From positions 4,600,001-4,664,000 of the forward strand of contig NZ_JAVSJA010000001.1 of the NCBI RefSeq assembly GCF_032027425.1: 64,000 nucleotides of DNA, read 5' to 3'. This DNA comes from Microcystis wesenbergii NRERC-220. GTDB taxonomy: Bacteria > Cyanobacteriota > Cyanobacteriia > Cyanobacteriales > Microcystaceae. The notes beneath the pieces were generated by a model. The model saw nothing but the letters and a program-made list of their open reading frames with translations, made no database searches and was not told where the DNA came from. Positions 17,548-24,958 of the stretch are shown one piece after another. Positions within the stretch are counted from its first letter, which is position 1, and each line of letters opens with the position of its first letter. A program made the position numbers and the translations under genes.

Positions 17548-18486
17548 ATGACTTTTCCAATTTCCCAGGGGTTGTTTCAATTTGATTTAATCGATCACTT
17601 CGCTATTTTAGGAGTCTCGATCGATGCCGAGCATCAGGAGATTCGCCAGCGTTACTTAAAAATCGCCCATAAACTCCATCCCGATACCTGTCGCACTTAC
17701 ACCCCCGCCGAAAGGGAACAGGCTCATCATTTACTCTCAAAATTAGTTAACCCTGCCTACGAACATCTCGGCCGCAACCCGTCTCGCGAAGAATTTCGCC
17801 TTGTTTTAACAGAAATGGGCAAGGCAATGGCGAGGGATTCGGGTAAAATCACCATCAGTAGCGAACCGGCTAGAAAACTAGCCCAATCTAGCGCTAACCA
17901 TGAATTAGCCTATCAAAAAATCCTGCAATCTTTGGCGATCGATCAATATACCGCCCTAGAAAATGCCTATCAGAAAATCGCCCAACTCAGTGAACTCAAT
18001 CTGGTTTATCTGATGTTAACCGAAGGTCAGGGCAACAAGAAAACCACCCGGAAAGTCTTTATCTCCCAAGGCAATCCTAACCAGTCCGAGTTAGTCGGGG
18101 CTACTGTCCCCACGGCAGCCCGGGCTAAAGCCAAGGAATCGCCACTAGAAGCCTATATTCGCCGCGCTCAAGCCTCTCTTGACCAAAATAATCCCGCCCA
18201 AGCTTTGCGAGAATTGCGCGATGCCCTGCGGCAAGAACCGGATAACGGCATCTGTCACGCCCTGCTCGGTTTAGCCTACCTGCGACAAAATCAACCCTCC
18301 ATGGCCCGGGTTCATATCAATCGCGCCTGGCAAACCAGCCCCCAAGATGCGACGGTGATTAAGTGTAAACAGGAACTAGATAAAGTAGTTAATCCTAATA
18401 TTGAAGTGCAACATCAGAATGGACAAAAAGGGGAAGGAGATCGCAATAGCGGTTTTTGGTCTCGATTTGGTGGTAAAAAGAAATAG
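17548..18486 (+). CDS. DnaJ-domain protein with C-terminal TPR repeats
   Basis: This 312-residue protein has an N-terminal J domain (~15-65) carrying the HPD motif (IAHKLHPDTC), which stimulates Hsp70 ATPase. A linker region follows, and two to three TPR-like repeats lie in about 205-295 (YIRRAQASLDQNNPAQALRE.., HALLGLAYLRQNQPSMARVH). It probably recruits DnaK to specific clients. The ATG at 17548 has AGGAG upstream and is preferred to a TTG at 17524. HisZ follows by 38 bases. Confidence 0.85.
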   Translation: MTFPISQGLFQFDLIDHFAILGVSIDAEHQEIRQRYLKIAHKLHPDTCRTYTPAEREQAHHLLSKLVNPAYEHLGRNPSREEFRLVLTEMGKAMARDSGKITISSEPARKLAQSSANHELAYQKILQSLAIDQYTALENAYQKIAQLSELNLVYLMLTEGQGNKKTTRKVFISQGNPNQSELVGATVPTAARAKAKESPLEAYIRRAQASLDQNNPAQALRELRDALRQEPDNGICHALLGLAYLRQNQPSMARVHINRAWQTSPQDATVIKCKQELDKVVNPNIEVQHQNGQKGEGDRNSGFWSRFGGKKK

Positions 18487-18524
18487 GACTGACCAGTGCC
18501 ACCGATTTTGATTAGCAAACTCCC

Positions 18525-19742
18525 ATGATTCATCAACCCCCGGCGGGGACCAGGGATTTATTACCCCTAGAAGTTACCCAAAAAGGCTGGATTAACGATC
18601 GCCTTCAGTCTGTCTTTCAGCGTTGGGGCTATCAAAGGATCGTCACCTCCACCATTGAATGGCTCGATACCCTCACCGCAGGCGGTGCGATCGATCCCAC
18701 CACCGTAATCCAACTCCACGGGGATAGCCAAGGACTATCGGGATTACGCCCTGAATTAACCGCTTCCATTGCCCGTAGTGCCGTCACCCGCATGAGTGGG
18801 GAGTCCTATCCCCAACGTCTCTGTTATCGGGCTAACGTTTTTCGTCGCCCTAGCGCCAGTTATCACGGTCGTCAAGTGGAATTCTATCAAGCGGGGGTAG
18901 AACTGCTCTTTTCTGGCGGTTTACTAGCTGATGCCGAGATTTTACTGCTCCTGGCCGACTGTTTCGATAGTTTGGCCGTCCCTAACTGGCAGATTATTTT
19001 AGGAGAAGCGGGTTTGACTCGTTCCCTACTTTCCCCTTTTCCAGGTCCCTTGCGGGAACAGGTGAAACGCTGTTTAGCCCTCCTGGACTACGTTAGCCTC
19101 GAAAATCTTCCCTATCCCAACGAAATCCTCCGGCAGCAAGCCCGACAATTATTTCATCTGCGCGGTAATCCTGAGGATGTCCTCGCACAAGTGGCAGTAT
19201 TAGCCCAGGAAGAATCGGCCCAAAAAGCCGTTAATAACCTTAAATCCCTAGTCGAGCTGCTTAATGCTGATCGCTCTGGTCCTTTCCCCCTAATTCTCGA
19301 TTTAAGTCTGATTCAAACCTTTGATTACTACACTGGCATCGTTTTTAAAGCGGTTAGTTATCACCAGCAAAATCTCAGTATTTTAGGCCAGGGCGGACGC
19401 TATGATCAATTATTGGGCGTTTTTCATCCCCAGGACCAATCGGCTCCGGGTATCGGTTTTTCCCTGAATATCGAAGAACTGCACGAAAGTTTATTATCAG
19501 GGCAGACTTTACCCAGTAAAGCTCCTCCCCTCGACTGGTTACTTATCCCTTTGGGTAATAACGCCCAGATAGCGACTTTTAGTAAAGCTCGCTCTCTTCG
19601 CAACGGTGATCCTAATCTGAGAGTGGCGATCGATTTAGGTGGTCGCAGCGAGGCACAAATTCGTACCTATGCCCGCGATCGGATGATTAAAAATCTCGCC
19701 TGGGTGCAAGAAGATGGTTCCGTGATCGAAGAATCTCTCTAA
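18525..19742 (+). CDS. hisZ: ATP phosphoribosyltransferase regulatory subunit
   Basis: This 405-residue protein is a catalytically inactive paralogue of histidyl-tRNA synthetase. It pairs with the short form of HisG to start histidine biosynthesis and confer feedback control. It begins PPAGTRDLLPLE, carries class-II synthetase motif 2 (YRANVFRR) and a TFDYYTGIVF motif, and lacks the anticodon-binding domain's usual length. No hisG is in the window. Confidence 0.9.
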   Translation: MIHQPPAGTRDLLPLEVTQKGWINDRLQSVFQRWGYQRIVTSTIEWLDTLTAGGAIDPTTVIQLHGDSQGLSGLRPELTASIARSAVTRMSGESYPQRLCYRANVFRRPSASYHGRQVEFYQAGVELLFSGGLLADAEILLLLADCFDSLAVPNWQIILGEAGLTRSLLSPFPGPLREQVKRCLALLDYVSLENLPYPNEILRQQARQLFHLRGNPEDVLAQVAVLAQEESAQKAVNNLKSLVELLNADRSGPFPLILDLSLIQTFDYYTGIVFKAVSYHQQNLSILGQGGRYDQLLGVFHPQDQSAPGIGFSLNIEELHESLLSGQTLPSKAPPLDWLLIPLGNNAQIATFSKARSLRNGDPNLRVAIDLGGRSEAQIRTYARDRMIKNLAWVQEDGSVIEESL

Positions 19743-19799
19743 AAGGTGGCAAAAGCGGCGGAAATACTGCCTTCTGCCCGCTGCTATAGGACTCTATCT

Positions 19800-20014
19800 A
19801 GGGTTTGCGGCAAAAAGTACGGGGGAAGCATTCGGGCAATAACCTATCGGTGAAACCGTAGATTTTTTATCCGAATGCTTCACCCCTACAGGACGCGGGC
19901 CGATGAAGACGCAAGGTTTTGAAGCACGATTCTCTCAAAATCTTGCACCTGTTTCGCGAGAAAAGCCACAAAACCCTTACCTTGCCTACATTTCACCTTT
20001 ATTCAGCAAACCCT
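19800..20014. repeat. MITE-like element, family 1, copy c (TSD ATCT)
   Basis: This 215-bp element starts AGGGTTTGCGGCAAAAA and ends ..TTCAGCAAACCCT, with ATCT on each side (19796-19799 and 20015-20018). The interior contains an inverted pair around 19831-19885 (GAAGCATTCGG / CCGAATGCTTC) not seen in other copies. The 20020-20146 stretch shows only a family-4-like end near 20102. Confidence 0.85.
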
Positions 20015-20146
20015 ATCTAAATTGGAGCAAGAGGACTCCCGTTACACCGCCCCCGCGGTTAGCGGGAGATGAATTGCGACCAGTAAAAAAGACTAACAGG
20101 ATAGCGTTTCCTTAGACGGAGTAGCTTGATTCTCAACATATTTTTT

Positions 20147-20308
20147 GGCTCTTCTCGACTTTGTGTGGTAATTTTTGCTTATGGAATCGTGAAATACCTA
20201 TCAAGCAAGACTTTTAGCTCTATTTTGACGTTCGGCGACGCTCAGTCGAGCGGCGGAAGAAACTAGAAAATATCAGTATAGACCTCGTTCCCACACATAA
20301 ACCAGAAG
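20147..20308. mobile_element. IS-end remnant, copy 1
   Basis: This segment of about 160 bases begins GGCTCTTCTCGACTTTGTGT, reminiscent of ISL3-family inverted repeats, and ends at ACATAAACCAGAAG. A closely related segment is at 27405-27810. No transposase frame is attached. The two copies bracket the 20.3-27.4 kb accessory island. The following ~250 bases (20309-20555) hold a small hairpin around 20430-20452 and no gene that I can see. Confidence 0.55.
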
Positions 20309-20555
20309 AGCCGTTCAAAAAACTTTATAATAACCCCCATTAATACCCACTGAAACCATAATAAATCATAAGCAAAAATCAATGTTAATAATCGATTCTA
20401 ATCTATACCAGAGATGAACGTGGGTTGGGTTAAAGCATGAAACCCAACGCTGACGGCGATGATTGAGCCGCTTCTTGGCATGGTAACGACTAGGACTGTC
20501 CCAAGTGCGGGAAACGGCGATTTTAAAATTTTCACCCTTTATTCAGGAAAAAATC

Positions 20556-20654
20556 ATGTCAACTCCTTTTTTGGTCAAAGATATCCTTCCCGGTGCCTTT
20601 AACTCCTACCCCAAATATCTGACGGCATTATATAGTTTTACCAATAAATGTTAG
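20556..20654 (+). pseudogene. Truncated 5' end of an ELWxxDGT-repeat protein gene
   Basis: This 32-codon frame starts MSTPFLVKDILPGAFNSYPK, matching the start of the large protein at 24959 (MSIPFLVKDINPGAFNSYPK), and the two also share upstream sequence (TTCACCCTTTATTCAGG). Similarity ends after codon ~24, where the rest of the gene has been deleted. It is a relic of duplication. Confidence 0.75.
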
Positions 20655-20778
20655 AACAAAGATGTAGATGTAGGTTGCTCTAATGGGAAGTTTTGTGACG
20701 ACAAGTAGCATTGATGATATTTATGGGGAATAATGAATCTAGAGGATCGCCTAACTTTCCAATTGGTAGCGACTCGCC

Positions 20779-20961
20779 ATGAAACAACCAACCGCCAATT
20801 ATGATGAACCCTGGAAAGAAGCATTAACCGAGTATTTTGAAGCGTTTTTATACTTTTTCTTTCCCGAAGTTCACCCAGAAAACGGGTTTCTTGAAGAAAC
20901 CCGTTTTCTGGACTTGTGGCCATCGCCTTCTCGCCATGACCCGCTAAAATTGTCATTGTGA
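20779..20961 (+). pseudogene. Truncated Rpn-family nuclease gene
   Basis: The first ~32 codons (TANYDEPWKEALTEYFEAF..) match the two full genes at 22380 and 23388. Similarity ends exactly where a palindrome (20875-20911) begins, so the gene was cut by insertion of, or recombination at, that palindrome. The rest of the frame is repeat-derived. Confidence 0.75.
20875..20911. repeat. Palindromic repeat (AGAAAACGGGTTTC arms)
   Basis: This 37-nt palindrome has arms CCAGAAAACGGGTTTC and its complement around a short loop. Partial copies occur near 20987-21002 and 21940-21952, and a fuller one at 24372-24404. They mark the borders of duplicated segments in this island. Confidence 0.7.
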
Positions 20962-21144
20962 GGGAGTAATTGAGAGACAATCTTCAGAAACCCGTTTTCT
21001 GGACTTATGGCGAATCACCTGAATCAGTGAACAGTTGTTAGCCTTTTGGTAACTGATTCAGGTAATTGCATTTGCGTCTCTTGGTTATAATTCACAAACA
21101 GGCTATAATGTTAGTAAAACAACGTTAATCTCTAAGGTTTATCA

Positions 21145-21405
21145 ATGACTCAAATATTGATCGAAATTCCCGACGAATTAATATCTCGTTTGCAAGAACA
21201 AAAATCCTCGGTTCAAGAGATTGTTATCAAAGCTTTGGAAAATTATGTTCAAGCTGAATTACCAGATATTACTAAGACTCGTACTTGGGAACTTTGTGGA
21301 AGTTTAGAAATTGTCCAACCTGAGCCTAAATATATTATCGGACAAGATAATCGGGGTCAAGTTGTAACTAACTACGCTGAAAACATCGATGAAATTATTT
21401 ATTAA
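21145..21405 (+). CDS. Antitoxin-like protein of a VapBC-type module
   Basis: This 86-residue protein starts MTQILIEIPDELISRLQEQ, a ribbon-helix-helix-like DNA-binding start typical of antitoxins. Its C-terminal half (GQDNRGQVVTNYAENIDEIIY) would bind the toxin. It lies 5 bases before a PIN-domain gene on the same strand, which is the main argument for the call. It should repress its own promoter. Confidence 0.7.
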   Translation: MTQILIEIPDELISRLQEQKSSVQEIVIKALENYVQAELPDITKTRTWELCGSLEIVQPEPKYIIGQDNRGQVVTNYAENIDEIIY

Positions 21406-21410
21406 AAATT

Positions 21411-21818
21411 GTGGACAAAGAAATTATTGTTGATACTTCTGCTTTAATTGCCTTTTTTGTCAAATCTGAAACTCATCACGAAAGCGCTCAAAAATATTAC
21501 TTGGAAAATCCTCATAATAATTGGATTATTCTGGAATCGGTATTCGATGAAACTGTTACTTGGATTCGGAGCAAGGTATCTAGTCGAGCCTCAATCCAAG
21601 TGGGTCAAATACTAAGAGAAGATCATCGTTATATCAATGTGTCAGATAGCGATGATCTGGCAACATGGGAAGCTTTCTGTAAGTACAATGATAAAAAATG
21701 GAGTTACACAGATTGTTCTATTTTAGTTATGGCTCATCGTTTACAAATATTTAAGGTATTCGCTTTTGATGATCATATTCGTCAAATGGCAGGATTAGGA
21801 ATTGTTTGTGTCCCATAA
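21411..21818 (+). CDS. PIN-domain toxin (VapC-like ribonuclease)
   Basis: This 135-residue PIN-fold protein is a probable RNase toxin. Acidic metal-binding residues are in place: IVDTSALIAFF (D8), an acidic residue in SVFDETVTW (~45), SYTDCSILVMA (D~100) and AFDDHIRQM (~120). The GTG start is 5 bases after the antitoxin stop. The module appears intact, unlike the one at 7269-7801. Confidence 0.82.
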   Translation: MDKEIIVDTSALIAFFVKSETHHESAQKYYLENPHNNWIILESVFDETVTWIRSKVSSRASIQVGQILREDHRYINVSDSDDLATWEAFCKYNDKKWSYTDCSILVMAHRLQIFKVFAFDDHIRQMAGLGIVCVP

Positions 21819-22022
21819 ACTAATAAAAATACAATTTATGAACGTCGTTCAGATTGCATATCTTGCAACAACCCACGAAACTGAGAAAATGGGGTTTTTC
21901 AAGAAACCATGAGAAAACGCCTATTTAGAAACCCGTTTTCTGTAAATTTTTGTTATATCCCCCTTGAAAAATTGGCGATTGTTTGCACAAAATAGTCGAA
22001 GTCATCCTTTGCGGTCAATGTC

Positions 22023-22325
22023 ATGACTTCTACCCTGTTGCCGAGCCTTCCTGCTGTTGACGATGTTTTCTTCAATTTTGCTCAATCTGATGGCTTGAGT
22101 CAAGTTAATCAGGTGAATAGTGCGAGAAATCAGGGTTTAACCGCACCCGAATTAAATACTGTAGTCTTCCTCGATGCTGGTGTTACCGATTATCAAACCC
22201 TACAAGCTGGGGTAATTCCAGAAGTCGCCACCGTTATTCTCTCTGCCAATCAAGACGGAATCGAACAAATATCCGCTTTTTTACCACAAAATCCCCAGAT
22301 TACCACCATTCACCTCTATTATTAA
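22023..22325 (+). CDS. DUF4347-like N-terminal fragment, copy 1
   Basis: This 100-residue frame (TVVFLDAGVTDYQTLQAGVIPEVATVIL..) resembles the start of DUF4347, a domain that opens very large secreted cyanobacterial proteins. Only the first strand-helix unit is present before a stop, so this is either a stand-alone small protein or a truncated gene. It has a near-identical copy at 24486, and ~70 bases of upstream sequence are shared. Confidence 0.5.
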   Translation: MTSTLLPSLPAVDDVFFNFAQSDGLSQVNQVNSARNQGLTAPELNTVVFLDAGVTDYQTLQAGVIPEVATVILSANQDGIEQISAFLPQNPQITTIHLYY

Positions 22326-22379
22326 ATCGGTGCGTTACGCTATCGCGCTTCATAGCCTAGGAGTAAGCAAACAACTCCA

Positions 22380-23366
22380 ATGAACCCAACAACCGCCAAT
22401 TATGATGAACCTTGGAAAGAAGCATTAACCGAGTATTTTGAAGCGTTTTTACATTTCTTCTTTCCTGAAGTTCACCAACTAATTGATTGGACAAAAACTC
22501 CCGAATCCCTGGAAAAAGAACTCAAACGGATTACCGCTTCAGCTAAGACAAAAAAACGTTTCGCTGACAAACTCTATAAAGTCTGGTTACTCAGGGGTGA
22601 AGAAGTCTGGATTTTGATTCATATTGAAATTCAAAGCCAGTACGAAGAAAATTTCCCTCAGAGGATGTATATTTATAACTATCGGGCCTTTGATTTGTAT
22701 CAGAAACCAGTTATCAGTCTCGCTATATTAGGAGATGAACGAGTAAATTGGCGACCAGATTCCTATAATTATACTATCGCTGGCTGTGAAGTGAGTTTGA
22801 AATTCCCAACGGTTAAATTACTGGACTATGAGGAAAGATGGACAGAACTAGAAGCAAGTAGCAATCCCTTTGCTATAATCGTCATGGCACACCTGAAAAC
22901 AAAAGCGACTACTGGGAAGCTGCCAGAACGGGAACAGTGGAAGTGGAGGTTAATCAGGGGATTATATGAAAAGGAGTTCGAGAGAGAACAGATAATTAAA
23001 CTGTTTGAAATCATCGACAATATGATGACTTTATCCCCTGAATTGCAGTCAAGTTTAGAGAGTAAAATCAAACAATTTGAGGAGGAAAGAACCATGCCTT
23101 TAATGAGTAATATGGAGTTACGAGGGATAGAACGCGGTAAAGAAATAGGCAAGGAAATTGGTAAGGAAATAGGTAAGGAAATTGGAGCGTTAGAAAATGC
23201 TCGTAACTATGTTAAAACGGTGCTGAAAACGCGATTGGGTGATATTCCAATAGAAATTGAGCAAGCTGTGGATAAAATTTCTGTATTATCGATTTTAGAC
23301 GAGTTACTGAAATCGGCATTAACCGTTAATTCTTTTGATGAGTTGCATCAACTTTTAGAACAATAG
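22380..23366 (+). CDS. Rpn-type recombination-promoting nuclease / transposase-like protein, copy 1
   Basis: This 328-residue protein belongs to the PD-(D/E)XK 'Rpn/putative transposase' group. The core EEVWILIHIEIQSQYEENFPQRMYIYNYRAFDLY near residues 80-115 carries the E-x-Q variant of the nuclease motif. A charged helical C-terminus includes a tandem GKEI repeat (four units). It lies 22 bases before a second almost identical gene, and a truncated third copy is at 20779. Members elsewhere are DNA endonucleases that promote recA-independent recombination; that role is inferred here. Confidence 0.8.
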   Translation: MNPTTANYDEPWKEALTEYFEAFLHFFFPEVHQLIDWTKTPESLEKELKRITASAKTKKRFADKLYKVWLLRGEEVWILIHIEIQSQYEENFPQRMYIYNYRAFDLYQKPVISLAILGDERVNWRPDSYNYTIAGCEVSLKFPTVKLLDYEERWTELEASSNPFAIIVMAHLKTKATTGKLPEREQWKWRLIRGLYEKEFEREQIIKLFEIIDNMMTLSPELQSSLESKIKQFEEERTMPLMSNMELRGIERGKEIGKEIGKEIGKEIGALENARNYVKTVLKTRLGDIPIEIEQAVDKISVLSILDELLKSALTVNSFDELHQLLEQ

Positions 23367-23387
23367 TCTCAGTAATTTTCTTCTCCA

Positions 23388-24356
23388 ATGAACCCAACAA
23401 CCGCCAATTATGATGAATCCTGGAAAGAAGCATTAAGCGAGTATTTTGAAGCGTTTTTACATTTCTTCTTTCCTGAAGTTCACCAATTGATTGATTGGAC
23501 AAAAATTCCCGAATCTCTAGAAAAAGAACTCAAACGGATTACCGCTTCAGCAAGGACAAAAAAACGTTTTGCTGACAAACTCTATAAAGTTTGGTTACTC
23601 AGGGGTGAAGAAGTCTGGATTTTGATTCATATTGAAATTCAAAGCCAGTACGAAGAAAATTTCCCTCAGAGGATGTATATTTATAACTATCGGGCCTTTG
23701 ATTTGTATCAGAAACCAGTTATCAGTCTCGCTATATTAGGAGATGAACGAGTAAATTGGCGACCAGATTCCTATAATTATACTATCGCTGGCTGTGAAGT
23801 GAGTTTGAAATTCCCAACAGTCAAATTACTGGACTATGAGGAAAGCTGGTCAGAACTAGAAGCAAGTAGCAATCCCTTTGCTATAATCGTCATGGCACAC
23901 CTGAAAACAAAAGCGACTACTGGGAAGCTGCCACAACGGGAACAGTGGAAGTGGAGGTTAATCAGGGGATTATATGAAAAGGAGTTCGAGAGAGAACAGA
24001 TAATTAAACTGTTTGAAATCATCGACAATATGATGACTTTATCCCCTGAATTGCAGTCAAGTTTAGAGAGTAAAATCAAACAATTTGAGGAGGAAAGAAC
24101 CATGCCTTTAGTAAGTAATATGGAGTTACGAGGGATAGAACGCGGTAAAGAAATAGGCAAGGAAATTGGAGCGTTAGAAAAAAGCCGCGATGACATAAAA
24201 ACAGTTTTAACCGTGCGGTTTGGACAGATTTCTTCAGAAATTGAAGAGATAATCGGCAAAATGACTAACCCTACTATCTTAGAAGAGCTACTAAAATTAG
24301 CAGCTACCGCTAATTCTCTCGCAGAATTTAGGCAGTCTTTGGCAAAAATCCAATAA
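23388..24356 (+). CDS. Rpn-type recombination-promoting nuclease / transposase-like protein, copy 2
   Basis: This 322-residue tandem paralogue is nearly identical to the upstream gene through about residue 240. After that the C-termini diverge, with two GKEI units here against four upstream and a different final 60 residues. The same nuclease core (IHIEIQSQ) is kept, so both copies look functional. The divergence after the short repeat suggests exchange or slippage at the GKEI tract. Confidence 0.8.
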   Translation: MNPTTANYDESWKEALSEYFEAFLHFFFPEVHQLIDWTKIPESLEKELKRITASARTKKRFADKLYKVWLLRGEEVWILIHIEIQSQYEENFPQRMYIYNYRAFDLYQKPVISLAILGDERVNWRPDSYNYTIAGCEVSLKFPTVKLLDYEESWSELEASSNPFAIIVMAHLKTKATTGKLPQREQWKWRLIRGLYEKEFEREQIIKLFEIIDNMMTLSPELQSSLESKIKQFEEERTMPLVSNMELRGIERGKEIGKEIGALEKSRDDIKTVLTVRFGQISSEIEEIIGKMTNPTILEELLKLAATANSLAEFRQSLAKIQ

Positions 24357-24371
24357 TCTTATCCAATATCT

Positions 24372-24404
24372 AGAAAACGGGTTCCTTTAAGAAACCCGTT
24401 TTCT
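24372..24404. repeat. Palindromic repeat (AGAAAACGGGTTTC arms), copy 2
   Basis: The arms AGAAAACGGGTTCC and GAAACCCGTTTTCT repeat the element at 20875-20911. The following ~70 bases (GTAAATTTTTGTTATATCC..) are shared with 21945-21999, just upstream of the other DUF4347 copy. Confidence 0.65.
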
Positions 24405-24485
24405 GTAAATTTTTGTTATATCCCCCTTGAAAAATTGGCGATTGTTTGCACAAAATAGTCGCATTAATCTTTTGCGGTCAGTGTC

Positions 24486-24827
24486 ATGACTTCTACCCTG
24501 TTGCCGAGCCTTCCTGCTGTTGACGATGTTTTCTTCAATTTTGCTCAATCTGATGGCTTGAGTCAAGTTAATCAGGTGAATAGTGCGAGAAATCAGGGTT
24601 TAACCGCACCCGAATTAAATACTGTAGTTTTCCTCGATGCTGGTGTTAGCGATTATCAAAGTCTCCAAGCTGGGGTAATTCCAGAAGTCGCCACGGTTAT
24701 TCTCTCTGCCAATCAAGACGGAATCGAACAAATATCCGCTTTTTTACCACTGTTGAAACCTCAGATTTGTCGGAGTTGCAGACATCTGGGGTTTTTCAGC
24801 CAGATATACCCTTCTTTGCCGGCTTAA
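24486..24827 (+). pseudogene. DUF4347-like N-terminal fragment, copy 2
   Basis: The first ~88 codons are almost identical to the frame at 22023. The sequence then diverges, and the stop codon (24825-24827) is supplied by the first bases of a family-2 repeat element. A truncated relic is more likely than a functional gene. Confidence 0.55.
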
Positions 24828-24918
24828 GTACCTAAGCAAAATTAATGACACAAATCTAACCCCCCCCCTTGCATGAGTGCCTTTCTTCACCAGGAAATTT
24901 ATTTTGCACCACCACTTA
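24825..24918. repeat. MITE-like element, family 2, copy c
   Basis: This 94-bp diverged copy has ends TAAGTACCTAAGCAAAATTA and ..TTTTGCACCACCACTTA, with a degenerate heptamer core. It lies 40 bases upstream of the large secreted-protein gene and provides the stop of the preceding fragment. Confidence 0.75.
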
Positions 24919-24958
24919 ATTGTTTAATTTTCACCCTTTATTCAGGAAAAAGTCAGTC

